DNA from: Epiperipatus broadwayi
Taxonomy: Eukaryota; Onychophora; Udeonychophora; Euonychophora; Peripatidae
DNA length: 64,000 nucleotides
Direction: 5' to 3'
Assembly: GCA_028023455.1 (NCBI GenBank)
Contig: JAQFVV010006311.1
Span: 2,650,147 to 2,714,146, forward strand
The position numbers and the translations under genes are program-made. Shown here piece after piece: positions 47,451 through 59,322 of this stretch (position 1 is the stretch's first letter; each line of letters opens with the position of its first letter). The notes below the pieces were generated by a model. It saw only the letters and a program-made list of their open reading frames with translations. It had not been told where the DNA came from and searched no databases.

Positions 47451-48247
47451 CAGTGGTGCCCAACCTTTAACTTGACGCGAGCCAGTTGAGAATTTAAAAA
47501 AATTTGGGGAGCCACAATTATATATTACATTTTTCATATTACATTTATAAACATGGTACTTGGGTACTAAACCTGCAATGTAGGGAGATAGGTGGGGGGG
47601 GGGATGGCCTATTCACATTGGTATCAATCCGCCGTTTCTAATGTGGCCAAAATAACATGTACACGGATCTTTCTCGATGAAAACATCAATATATACAGCA
47701 AAATATATATGTGTACATGAATCTATCTCGATAAAAACAACTATTTACAGCACTAAACATCAATATATATATACAGCAAAATATATACGTGTACACGGAT
47801 AAAAACAACTGTTTACAGCACTAAACATCGATATATACAGCAAAATATATACGTGTACATGGATCACTAAACACAATATATATACAGCACCAAACCAAAC
47901 GTCTACAAGGATCTTTCTCGATAAAAACAACAATATATACAAGAGCACTAAACACAATATATATATAGCACCAAACCAAACGTGTACAGCAAAAAAAAAA
48001 AAAAATGGTGTAATATGTTAAAAAGAAAAAAAAATGTAAATACATTTTATTTATTAAAAATTTGGTAACATACATATAAATTACAATTACAGGAAAAATA
48101 TATTTTATTTAATGTGAAACCTGACACTGCATATCGTTATTGTTTGTATTGTAAAAATGTTTACTTTTTTGAAGAGTGCAATTCGAGCCACATTAAACAG
48201 TTACGCGAGCCACATGTGACTCGCGAGCTATGGGTTGGGCATCCCTG
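47451..48247. mobile_element. Non-autonomous hAT-like transposon, 797 bp
   Basis: Flanked by an exact 8-bp duplication GTCTATGG (47443-47450 and 48248-48255), the hAT hallmark. Terminal inverted repeats are CAGTGGTGCCCAACC on the left and, reversed, CAGGGATGCCCAACC on the right. Sub-terminal GCGAGCCA motifs also occur inverted. No transposase ORF. The inner part (about 47640-47990) is an expanded imperfect minisatellite of ACGTGTACA-GGATC-TTTCTCGATAAAAACA type units with ATATATACAGCA segments. Confidence 0.8.
47640..47990. repeat. Minisatellite inside the hAT-like element
   Basis: Imperfect units of about 40-75 bp that alternate CACGGATCTTTCTCGAT, AAAACAAC, ATATATACAGCA and CACTAAACA blocks, at least six copies. 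The open reading frames across it on the - strand are a by-product of the repeat. Confidence 0.65.
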
Positions 48248-49139
48248 GTCTATGGTATAAAGCCATTCATAATGAGATAAACCTGAATATATTTGGCTAG
48301 ACAGTGATTAAAGCTATAGAACATCAAGATATAGACACTTGATACACTGTTAAATTCTTAAAGATACTTCTAAGAATAATAATAGATTACATGGTCACAA
48401 CTAAGATGATTAACATTAATTAGAATGAATGACTGTGTGATTTTATTTTGTCAAAAGTTTCTATGTCACTTATATGAAATGTATTATATGGGTTAGAATA
48501 AAAAGGTAAAGAAATAAAAAAATAAATGGAAATTACTTAAGCCTTCTATAATCTACTATGAAAACTACCCCAGTACTACAGGAAATGAGACTTAGACATC
48601 TTACTGATGTAACATGAAGCCAAAATGCTCCTCTAAATTCTAAAAATACAATGGCAAGATCATGAAAGCAATCAGTATATTTTTCAGGTTGATGAATTTG
48701 ATATTATAGGAATACTACTGTAAAATCATATCTTCATTTGATTAGACATATGAAAGATTTCCTAAAATGTTTTATGATGAATTTAAGCATAGTTTTTATG
48801 GAAAAGCAGACTTTGCTTATGGTATAAAGATTATTTCAAATTTTCTCTAAAGAACTATAATTTTGATTGCTTTAATTGGAAAGATATGACAGAATAGAAT
48901 ACATAAGAGAGCTACAATTAAACAAGATGATCAAAAATTTTCAGTTAACAAAGTTAGCTACAGAAAGTGTTAAAAAGTAACATTAAAATATAAGAAATAA
49001 TTAGAATAAAGGACCAGAATATTTTATATATGAATGTATTTGTGTGATTTAGATTAGTTTGTATAGCCTTTACAAAACTCATCCTTAAGGTATTATTACT
49101 ATTTTTTTTTTTTTTTTTACTTTTCTTGGAGTTGGAATA

Positions 49140-49905
49140 CTTGTGCAGTCTGGTTCTACTTTAATAATTTTAATTACATAATGATGGAGTTATTCAATCA
49201 CTTTATTTTGCTATATGCTCAGATACCAAATAATAATGCAACCACAACTTTATTATTTATAATACAAAACAATCTATTTTCTTAATAAAATATGAATTAA
49301 GTTTTACTTGAAAATATTCCACAATAGGACAATTAATACTTATAGCTTAAGGAACTGTAAATAACTCATTTTAAGCCCAATAATTTATGAAAAATTATTA
49401 ATGTCAATGCTAAAAGACACAGGAATATGTTATAAGTATGAAGTGTCAATTTGTACTGAATTATGGAAACACAAATAGAAATGCTGAGGGAAATACTGAA
49501 ATAAATAAGAGGCATTTGCATTGTTTATAATTGGAATAACCCTATATGATCTGACATTGATCCAAAATTGAGCATATATGGTCTCGTTCTATTTTAATAC
49601 TTTTAATTACATAATGATAAAGTTTTAAAACATTGCAATTTACAAGTTTTGAATTGATATTTTTGCTACATGTTCAAATACCCAAAATTAAATCTTTTAT
49701 TTTATTAAATACAACAGTAACATTATTATTTATAATACAAAATATTAATTCTATCAAAAATATTATACAAATTACATATGTGGCTTTATGTATTAACTCA
49801 TATATTAATACTATTAATGATATACAAAAACATATATGTCTATTATTTATTAAATAGTACATTAACTCAATTACAATATATTTACAAACACTCAATACTT
49901 GTATA

Positions 49906-49915
<10 letters not shown>
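49140..49915. repeat. R3 repeat, two copies
   Basis: Copies at about 49140-49300 and 49540-49915 share CTATTTTAATA-TTTTAATTACATAATGATAAAGTT, GCTATATG(T)TCA and CATTATTATTTATAATACAAAA blocks with a third copy at about 54210-54540. Function and class unknown; too AT-rich to assign. Confidence 0.45.

Positions 49916-49936
<21 letters not shown>
49911..49936. repeat. (TA)n microsatellite
   Basis: About 13 TA units between an R3 copy and a less AT-rich segment. Confidence 0.85.
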
Positions 49937-49940
<4 letters not shown>

Positions 49941-50200
49941 AACGGACCTAGGACCCACCCTCAACCATTTACTTAAATTCATTCCACGGTATATACTGAA
50001 ACAAGAATCCGGCCGTCCATGGAAAATTGGAAAGATCCTGCAACACAACAGCCAAAATAGATCTTTACTATCATCCAACCCGCATTCATTTGGTAATACA
50101 TACAGGATCCACCCAATTTTCATGTTAATCCATTAGATTCCCAGAATTCAAACCCAGTCGTAATCTGAGTAGTTACTCTGTTCAGGTATAATTTATAAGT
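49937..50200. other. Possible solo LTR-like segment
   Basis: After a (TA)n run, sequence less AT-rich than its flanks starts TGTAACGGACC and ends near GTTACTCTGTTCA. The TGTAAC start and GTTAC end hint at an LTR, but there is no target duplication or internal region. Weak. Confidence 0.2.
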
Positions 50201-52549
50201 ATATATCTAGCCAATGTGGGCAATGACTTGACATTATGGTTCATATATTACACTTATTAAGTACCTATTACATGTATGTTTCCATATCAAGAGATATGTA
50301 AATTCAGTGATGTATTGTCAACAAATTACATACAACCCTTGATGTAAGATCAATTTAAATTAACAAATTTATTTTAACTTAATATAACACATTTAAATAT
50401 ATAAATATACACTTTAAAACACCATAAATATGATTCCTACCACTTCCACATAATCTCATCCAAATAAAAAAAAAATACATAAAATAATAATATCATCAAC
50501 TATGTGTCATTCTTGGTATGCATCGGCATCTATCTTTTATGCCATCATATAAAAAGAAATAATTTATGATCATTAACACTATCTAAATAAATGACATTGT
50601 TTTCATCCTTTTTTTTTTAAATTCAAAAAATAAATAAATAAATATGATATCATCATATTAATATACAAATTATTATTTTGTAAATATAGTTGAATTAATG
50701 GGTTCGTTTGTGACTATTATGAGTTATGAGAACTGGAATTGCCATCAATTGATTAAATTAATTATATGTACTTATAAGTAATGGTTAGTATGCAACTTGT
50801 TAATAAGTGGTTAATATGGATTTGATTAATAATTAACTTTGTTACTAAATGTTATGTCTTTAATGGGTCAAAGAGTAAGTCTTACCTTCCTATATACTCA
50901 TTTCATCATAGCCCAGTCCTTCTTTCTCTTCTAAAAGAACCATTTATGTTTTTTATTTATTTCAAAAAATACATTTTACATCATGAAAGGCATACATTTA
51001 AATTCTATCGGTACTTCCAGCTCAAAAGAAAAAAAATCAATATGGAAGTAAAAAAAAATAAAGGAGAGAAAACCTTACAAAATTTATAACATCAGCATGT
51101 CAACCACAACAAACAAACAGTTACATATCAACATAAATTTATGAATGATTCTGTAAACATCTTGATCAACATGAGTATCTTCTTTTGAATGGAAAAAAAA
51201 TTCATTATAAATTGGGAATTTTCAGCATCTCTTATACTTGCTTCATTTTTCAAATTAGTGCCTTCAACGATTTATCCATCTCCCACAAGCTGACCAAGTA
51301 GTTTGGATAATCCTTGATTTGGCAACTTTCACAATTGATCTATAAAACTTCACATAATATTTGGTAGCCATTGTATACTTATATATGTGATGGTGGAAAT
51401 TCACACCTATAAATCGTGTTCATCGCCCTCTTCAAAAACCATCTGAGTTGCCTTGACCTTTCACAATGATTTTTAGCACAGCTGCATCATTCTTACACTA
51501 GTATATATATAAATTTTTTTTTCTATATCAGCAGTGAGCACATTATAGCTATATAATAAAACACGATTAAAGTCAATTTTTTTTTTGATAATAAACGTTA
51601 TTAAGTCTAAATTTTCAACAGTCCTAGAATTATCCAACGCTTGATTACGTGAATAAATATCTTTTCACATGTCTTATAATGAATAGTTCAATAGACTTAT
51701 AAATAAAATAAAAAAAAATCTTGGTGCATATTATGCTTCAATCAATAGATTATAATTTATTTATTTCTTTAATTTCCATAGTTCATGTAAAAGTTCAATT
51801 CCAATGGAAGCATAGTAATATTCCTCCGTTTCAGTTTTATTTTTTTTTCTTTTCTACATGTATATATCAAATTAAACAACTTACAGTTTTATGCATCCTT
51901 GCGTGTCCAATTATTCTTTCTTTAAAATGTTGAGAAACGTTTTTACCAAAATATAATTTTCAAATTATCTGACTTGCCATCATTAATGAATAAAGAAAAA
52001 AAAAATCTTGCGTATAACTTTTTCTATACATGTTTTTAATTTTTCCAGCCATTAGAGAAAAAAAAAAGTTGTTGTTGTCATGGTTACTGCATACATTCTA
52101 TCAGGTTTTCTCTCCCCTTCGCATTACAACACTAAATTATAAAATCAGTTATTACTTTTTTTTTTTTTTTACAAAACCTCAATTGTTTGAACAATATCAA
52201 AGGTTATTTTAAAAATATTAATCAAATGAAATTTAGTAACAAATTTATGATTTTGTTTCAAGCATTTCCAGTTCATTAAACTACAATATAATTTTATTCA
52301 TACCATTATATATCATCAACTTAAACTGTTCAATAGATGTATTAGCTTTTTTATAGATCAACACATCCACATATATATTTATGTTAAATGCATTTAATGG
52401 TAAGGATAGGGATGAGACCTATAGCGATCCTTACAATATATATATATGAATGCATAAGCTGTAATACTTATTATTATGTTATAACATTGTATTCCTCTTT
52501 CTCTCTTCATTTCTGTAATACAGTCTTAACATACATAGTACAGATGATT
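50201..52549. other. Intron sequence, nothing recognised
   Basis: AT-rich, several homopolymer T runs; open frames are chance. Confidence 0.4.
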
Positions 52550-53890
52550 TTCTGATTCTTCACAATATCTGTTTGTTTGTTGGATCAGCTGACATCAAAT
52601 TTTGGCATTGGCCAGCATATCTAGAGTTGTATTCTTGATAGTGCTTCTTTATATAGTTTAGGAATTTGTGGAATGTCATGGCTCCTTTGTTCTTGACTTT
52701 AGTGAGCTATGTTGCAATGTATCTGGTAATAGTTACCTTTTTCCATTTTCTTTTAAGGTTGTTTAGCACTGCAGACATACTCTAGATTTCTCTTTGTTGG
52801 GTAGCAGCATTGTTAATTTAGTTCATATTTCTTGCTGAACAACATTTCTGCTGGAGATTTCCCTGTAGCTGCTAATGGTGTACTATGCTGATGAAGTGTT
52901 ACCTTGTGTAGAACTTCATTCATTTTTCTGGTGTTTATTTTTTTAAAACTTGTCTTTATTTGTTATATCACTTTCTCGGCATGGCTATTTGATCCGAGGA
53001 GATAGCATGGCATTCAAAAATTCTGATTGTCTCATTCTTTAATGTAGGCTTTGAATATCTCTGAAAGCAAGAGAAGCTCTCTTGTCAGATACCAGTCTAT
53101 TCAGAGTTCCATAAATAGCAAAAATGTTATTGTTTTCCATGGTTCTGTTTGCATTTGCATTTTTTTATTCTGTATTCTGCCCAATGACTTATACTCATCT
53201 ATGAATATTATGAATGTATGATCATTCCATGGTCTAGTATGATCAATGTGCAGTTGTTACCATGATTTTAAAAATCGATACTTGAGGGATATAAGATCTA
53301 GAAACCTTTTAAAACTTCCTAGCTTGTTTCAGTAATAACTCCTGAGCAACTTTATTGCAAATAACTTTAGCTTTAGGTGGTCATCAGCTAATTTACATAA
53401 TAACTGCTTAAGGAGATTTTTTGAGCAATGCCATACAGGCATGATCTCATGCAAAGCTATGACATTGTTTTTAAGTCTCTTACTTTGTCTGCTTCTAAAA
53501 TATACTCAGGCAATATATTTGGACAGTTAAGGGTGTCACAACTTCTTCATATGTTTATTTTTCAGATGATTACAGTTTGCACAATCTATTTGTTATCTAT
53601 TATTCACTTGGTGAAGCAGAGCAACATGAGAACTTTCACATCTTAATTGGTATTTCCATTAATTAGGAATAATTATTCTAGCCTTTTACATATAAGGGTC
53701 AATCCATCAGATTCTTTATATCAAATTCAATAATTTCCATTTGTGACATTGCCACCATACTATTGGCTGTTGAACTGACTCTAGGTAATTTTGATATTCT
53801 TAAGAACTGTGCCACTCTGCTGTGTTCAGGCATGGCCAACCATATGCAGTTATACCTAATTTTTCCAGTTGAGAGTTATGAACTAGAGTA
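52550..53890 (-). pseudogene. Gypsy-type pol remnant (RNase H tail to integrase)
   Basis: On the - strand a broken reading includes KVTLHQHSTPLAATGKSPAE then MLF (about 52840-52930), the integrase C-terminal block of K02A2.6-like Gypsy elements, preceded by zinc-binding-region-like sequence near 53400. The 53700-53890 part resembles the post-RNase H spacer. Stops are frequent. Lies antisense in intron 1. Confidence 0.55.
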
Positions 53891-54209
53891 GCATCAATTA
53901 TATATTGAAGAACAAGAGTAATCAGTTAAACTAATAAGATGTTTATTAAATTTGTATTTACATATGTACAATCAGTACTGCCATAAAGTACTATAAAATA
54001 AGGACAAGGTGACCTGTAAAGATAATGTCCAACTTCCAACACTTCCAGAGTCAGGAGTCTCGGATTAATTAATCCATAGTTTGAGGGCTTTATTTATTTC
54101 TTTATTTTTATCCTTCTTTTGGAATGCCCAGAATTCATACCATATATAGTCTTACCTTAAACCAACTTGACCATACATGGACTAGTTCGAGTGCTGAACA
54201 TTCATATGG

Positions 54210-54540
54210 TTACAATGACTATATGATCTGATATTGATGCTACTTTAATAATTTAATTATATAATAATAAAGTTATTTGAGTGTGCCTTTGCTTTATTTG
54301 CTATATGCTCAAATAACAAAGTAATATCTTTTATTTATTATATAAATACAATTGTAACTTTATTATTTATTAATATAAGACTTTAATACAATCAATAGTA
54401 TTATACAAAATATATATTTGACATGATTTATTAACACAAATATTAATACTATTAATAATATTATACAAATACAACCTGACTATTATTTATTAAATACATT
54501 AACTCAATCACAATATGTGCCCAATATATATGCTTATTCT
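54210..54540. repeat. R3 repeat, third copy
   Basis: Matches the 49.5 kb copy through GATCTGA-ATTGAT, ATAATAAAGTTATT, GCTATATGCTCAAATA and AACTTTATTATTTATT. Sits between the Gypsy remnant and LINE-A. Confidence 0.4.
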
Positions 54541-54549
54541 CTAAATCAT

Positions 54550-57190
54550 TTTCATCATCATCAGCCATTATCAGTCTATTGCAGGATGGTCTCTCCAAGT
54601 TCAATCCATCTCCGATCTTTAATTTGTCTTTTCCACATCATTCCTGTACACTTTCTTATTTGATCCATCCATCTCACATGTGGTGGGTCTTTTACAATCT
54701 CTTGGAATCCAATTTAATATTGCAATTGTCCATCTATTATCATCTCTTCTTGCAATATGTCCAGCCTAACTCCACTTCAGTCTTTTAATTTTTTCAATGG
54801 GATCATTAACATCTGTTTGTTTTCTTACCCATATATTGCATTTTCAACCTCTTCTTGCTCCTCCCAACATGCATCTCTCCACACTTCTTTCAGTGGTCTG
54901 AAGTCTCTGTATTTCTCTTCTATTAAGTGTTCAAGTCTCATATCCATAAGTAAGAACTGGTAAAACACATTTATTAAAAACCTTCCTTTTCAAACACATA
55001 GGAATATTTTCTTTTAGTATCAAGTTAATTCTACCAAAAACACTCCAACCAAGTTTAATTCTATGATTTAATTTTATCCATTATGTTTCCATCTGTATTA
55101 ATAATTTGACCAAGGTATTTGTAATTGTTAACTTTTTCTAACTCATCATAATCAATCTTTATTTTCATATTTTGAGAAAATCCATTAAACATTACTTAAG
55201 AGTTTTTAACATTTATCTTTAGTCCTACTTTCAACCGATAACTCCTGCAACATTTCCTGCAGCTCTAAAGTATTATTTGCAAAAACAACTACATCATCTG
55301 CAAAATCTAAATGACTTAAATAATCTCCATTTACTTTCACTCCTTTAGCTTCCCATTTTAATCCACAAAATACTTCTTGCAGCACTGCTGTAAAAAGTTT
55401 TGGAGATATGGAGTCACCATGTCTTACACCCTTTTCAATGTTGTCTTTCCCAATAGCATTATGTAATCTAATTGTTGCTGTATTTTTATAAATATTCTTT
55501 AAAATATCACAATATCCTGAATCTATACCTTGATGATCCAATGCTTTAATCACTGAAGAAATGTTATAGAATCAAATGCCTTTTATAATCTACAAATCTA
55601 AAGCATAATGGCAACTTATATTCATTTGTCCTTTCTATAACTTCTCTCAATACCTGTATATTGATCTACTGGACTAAAACCACTTTTAAATCCAGCTTGT
55701 TCTCTTGGTTGGTGGAAATCCAATATTCTCTGTAGATGAGTTGTAATTATCTTGGTAAAATTTTTGTATAAAACTGATAAAAGGCTGATAGGTCTGTAAT
55801 TTCTAATATCTTCTTTATCACCTTTTTTAAATATTAATATTAATACTGCATTCTTCCAATCATCTGGTACATCTTTATCATTTAGACATTTGGTATATAA
55901 CTTTGCTAAAATTTTTTCTATTTCTTCACCTGTTTCTTTTAATATATTAATTATAATTCCATCATTACCTGGAGCCTTTCCTGTCTTCATACATTTAATT
56001 GCATGTCTCACTTCTTCGTTTAAAATTCTGGGCAATTTGTAAGATATAATAAATATAGAAGGTACTTGTTATTTATTACTATATAATTCTTGATGAAAGT
56101 CATCTACCCATTTCATGATGTCATCTCTTTTTTTAGTAATAATTCTATCTTTTTTTCTTATTGCAGGTATAAATTTCCTACCAATACCAAAATGTTTTAC
56201 ATTCTTGAGACTTTTATTTTCTTCTACAGCTTTCCTTGCTAGTTCACAGTTATACTTTCCTATATCATTTTCAACTCTTTTCTGCACCATTTTACAAAAT
56301 TTGAGATATTCAATCCTTTTTAATGCATCATTTTTATATATCTTCATATTCCTTCTTTTCTTCATAAATTCTCTAGTCTCAGTAGAAAATTTATTGGCCA
56401 ATTGCTGCTTTTTTCTACCAGCTCTGTTTGTTGTAGTTTTTAAAATGGTATCAGTTATTTTCATATTAATTTTATTTAAATGTAAATCATGTTCAAAACC
56501 TACTAATACGTGAAACCAATTTGTAAATTCTAATTTAAATTCATTAGAATGTTTCTGAAGATTAGGAATATCAATTGTAAATATTTTTTTTTTTTTAATA
56601 ATTTTTGTCTCTCTAGTTTTGCATTAACATGTATCTTACACCTTACTAATCGATGATCACTTCCTGTGTTAAATTTATTAAGAACATTACAATCTTGAAA
56701 TATGTATTTTCTGTTAGTCAAAGTGTAATCCAGTTCTGCTGTACCTTCATTTTGATGCTTTCATGTCCATGAACATTTTCATCAAAAAAAGAATTCATAA
56801 TATAAAGATTTTCTTTTTCTCCAAACTCCACAAGTCTATGTCCTCTCTTATTCCTATTATCATAACCAAAATGACCTACAGCACTTGTTTACCAATTCTA
56901 GCATTAAAGTCTCCCATAACAATTTTAAAATGTTTTACTCTGAACAAATATAAAAATATTCTACTACTTCATCACTATGAGAACTTGTTGGGGCATAAAC
57001 CTGAATTATTTGCATTTGGTATCTGCTATTAAGTTGTGTAACTAATTTTGCCACTCTGTCCGATATACCATCAATCTCCACGATGTTGTTCTTCCACTTT
57101 TTATTTATAATGAATCCTACTCCACTTGTATTTCCAATATTTGTATCTTTATAATAGAGTACATGTCCACTTTTTAAATCAATTGTCTCT
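54550..57190 (-). mobile_element. LINE-A (RTE/CFDP2-like) degenerate copy with EN and RT
   Basis: On the - strand from right to left there is an endonuclease part with GVGFIINKKWKNNIV and IQVYAPTSSHSDE (about 56950-57130), then GSDHRLVR (about 56640), the linker (56069-56464), an RT start with GKAPGNDGI and NYRPISLL (55622-56035), RT motifs GDSISPKLF and DFADDVVVF (55206-55553), and a C-terminal GH-RRDDNRWT block near 54730. The order and wording match the RTE elements from which ruminant craniofacial development protein 2 derives. Frameshifts break it into pieces. It lies antisense in intron 1. Confidence 0.78.
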
Positions 57191-57824
57191 TCACCTAATA
57201 TGAATGCATATATAGTTGTATATGAATACATATATATGAATGTATATTTATGTAAATGTCTAATATCTATTATTACACTGTAATATAATATTAAATATAA
57301 AAAAATGGGAGAATTTTCTAGCAATATTATTGACAAGACTGCCCAATCATTTGAAAAAACACCTTAAACCAATAAAGTCTTGAAAAAATAAAGGTCTTTA
57401 GAGAAATGTAAATATTATGTAGAAATGCTATTGTAATATATTTTGGCCTTTAACATTATCATAAATTGTTATAAGATGACTAAAAATAACAACAACAAGA
57501 TTTCAAAAATTAATGAAATGTGAAAAGATATTAAAATAACAAAGAAAATGTATTAGACCATTAAACATCACATGATCATCATGCCTGTTTAAAGAAAATA
57601 TAATTAATTTTATAATCCATGAAGGTAATAGCTAAGATAATGATTACATTATAGCTTTATCAAGCAAAGCCTCTTATGATTTTTATTTGTTTACAATTAA
57701 GATGTACAATGAAAAAAATTATAGCCTATTGTGATCCATTTGGTATTTACTTATTACTTTTAGTTATATAATTGGCTCTAGAGTAGAATAATGTTGAAAT
57801 GATCCTGCTATCAATGCTCTGCAT

Positions 57825-57915
57825 TAGTTGGGCAGTGGTAGAATGGTAGGATCAGTAGTTTAGGATTCACAGATCATGTTTAAGTCTGTTACTCAAACTT
57901 CTTATAGTCTGAAGA
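57825..57915 (+). repeat. tRNA-like segment, possible SINE head
   Basis: GGGCAGTGGTAGAATGGTAGGA (A-box region) is followed by ATCATGTTTAAGTCTG (degenerate B-box). Resembles tRNA-derived SINE heads. Weak. Confidence 0.3.
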
Positions 57916-58598
57916 ACAATCGACATCATCATTTTATTCATCATCAATTCACTTCAGAATGAAGGTCATTTCAAGTTTAATCCAGTGTCTTTGATCTGTA
58001 GTTTCTCTTCTTCACTTCACATCAGCATTCTTTATTTTTTCTTGATTAAAGGCAAATTATAGCACGAAAGGATTAGTACATCCAAATTTCTTTATAGTGA
58101 TTTAAAGAAAATGTTTTTAATAATTAATGCATATAATGTGCAAAAATTCAGTGATAAACTATTCACAAAGTAACTGCTATTATTTTTATTAACAAAACAG
58201 TTTTTATTAATGCTTTACAAATCATTTATAGATAAATATAGCAGGTTTAATAAATATATTAGATAAAAATTTCAATTTTTAAAAATAGTTTTCTATTAAA
58301 AAAAATCAAAAGAAGCCACAGGTACTCAAGAATATGTTTCAGACCCATCACATTTCCCTCAGTTATTCTAATCAAAAATTTATACTCATCTATTAATTGA
58401 ATAATAGCCACATTTATATATAAAGCAAATTTCCTATTATTTAACTTAAGGTGTGAAAAATTTTAATCACTTATAACTAATAATCATTAGGCCAGGAGCA
58501 GGTAAAGAATAAATTGTAATAGTATTTTGTATTTATTTTTATTATGGCCTTTTGGCTATTGTCTAATTAAGAAATTATATTAATATTATATCTTTTAG

Positions 58599-58656
58599 AT
58601 TGAAGACAATAATATTGATCCTGAAGAAACTTTGCTTCAATACTTGAGAAAGAAAT
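58599..58656 (+). CDS. Xdh: XDH/aldehyde oxidase-family gene, coding exon 2
   Basis: Second coding exon, following a pyrimidine-rich acceptor (ATATCTTTTAG, ending 58598). It encodes IEDNNIDPEETLLQYLRKK plus one base and ends at the donor GTATCT (phase 1; a leucine codon TTG would be completed by exon 3). The DPE-TLL-YLR signature is diagnostic of the N-terminal Fe-S domain in XDH/AOX proteins. It should be followed by the GTK-GC-GGCG segment carrying the cluster cysteines. That segment is not found in the remaining 5.3 kb, so intron 2 extends beyond the window and the gene is partial here. Spacing between NGRK of exon 1 and DPE is nine residues counting to E, as in the vertebrate proteins. 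Confidence 0.87.
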
Positions 58657-58909
58657 GTATCTTTTATACTAAAATAGTTTTTAAGCTCTAATATTATTAA
58701 ACTTTTCTGCTTTGTATTTTTTTTATCTTTCTATTTATAATATTTAAATACAAGTATAGTATATTAATTTGATACCAAATTTTGAAAAATAGCTAAATAA
58801 AACTTTTATCAACTGAAGTTAGTAATATTAAACATTTGTAATGTTTTTCTGCATTTCAGTAAAAGTGCTGCTTGAGCCATGGAAACTTTTTGCATTAATT
58901 TTTTTTTTA

Positions 58910-59310
58910 AAACAGGCAAAACTCTCCATACAGTAGTGCCACTCAGTACAAGCCAGAGTAATCAATGAATGCTAAAAGTCTTGTGCATAAAATCCCCATC
59001 TAGTGCTCACTCTTCCAATATCTCCAGATTAGTTTCTGGCTTGTGACTTTCGTTAGTGATGAGCCTTGGATCTTAGAGCACTGCACCTAGATCTTAGGAT
59101 CTAATGCAACCCTCCAGCAGCCATCTTTCATCTCTACATAACTACAAAACTATGAATCTAAAATTGAAAACGCAATAATATTTTCAATCCAAGATCATTA
59201 GTTTATATAGTTATATAGGTCTGAACTCAATTCTGTGGCCTCTACTGTATGAAGAGTTTTGCCTGTATTATTAACAGTTATGAGCAAGCATAGGAAATTG
59301 TGATCATATG
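58910..59310. mobile_element. R1 element with inverted tail
   Basis: A - sense copy (58910-about 59238) ends in a short + sense tail that runs to GATCATATG. It is bounded on both sides by A followed by ten T and an A (58898-58909 and 59311-59322), which may be a target duplication but is low complexity. The ribozyme core is decayed (CTAACGA). It lies in intron 2 of the XDH-like gene, 254 bp after exon 2. Confidence 0.65.
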
Positions 59311-59322
59311 ATTTTTTTTTTA

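Larger units (their letters stand above)
47280..48990 (+). pseudogene. LINE-C remnant carrying a nested hAT-like element
   Basis: To the right of the nested element, a + strand reading gives IQWQDHESNQ (about 48645-48680) and LIRHM (about 48740), then the LIALIGKI end block, matching the connection and C-terminal parts of animal endonuclease-reverse transcriptases. Left of it, 47280-47440 is low-quality but probably the RT part. Frames are broken many times. Confidence 0.45.
38660..58598 (+). other. Intron 1 of the XDH-like gene, about 20 kb
   Basis: The intron runs from donor GTAAGT to acceptor TTTTAG. It is filled with mobile DNA: an R1 hammerhead foldback, a 0.16-kb hairpin, an antisense LINE with a full-length reverse-transcriptase ORF, an antisense R2, LINE-C with a nested hAT-like element, a Gypsy pol remnant and an antisense RTE-like LINE. 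I see no further exon in it, and none is needed because exons 1 and 2 join without a gap in the protein alignment. Confidence 0.75.

Noticed and set aside
47760-48075. Hydrophobic - strand ORFs resembling a repeated protein
   Set aside because: They are readings of the minisatellite inside the hAT-like element.
56115-56513. 132-codon hydrophobic + strand ORF
   Set aside because: Shadow of the LINE-A coding strand at 56069-56464 on the - strand.
58855-58900. Acceptor-like TTTCTGCATTTCAG after exon 2 as start of XDH exon 3
   Set aside because: The sequence after it does not encode the expected LG-GTK-GC segment in any frame.
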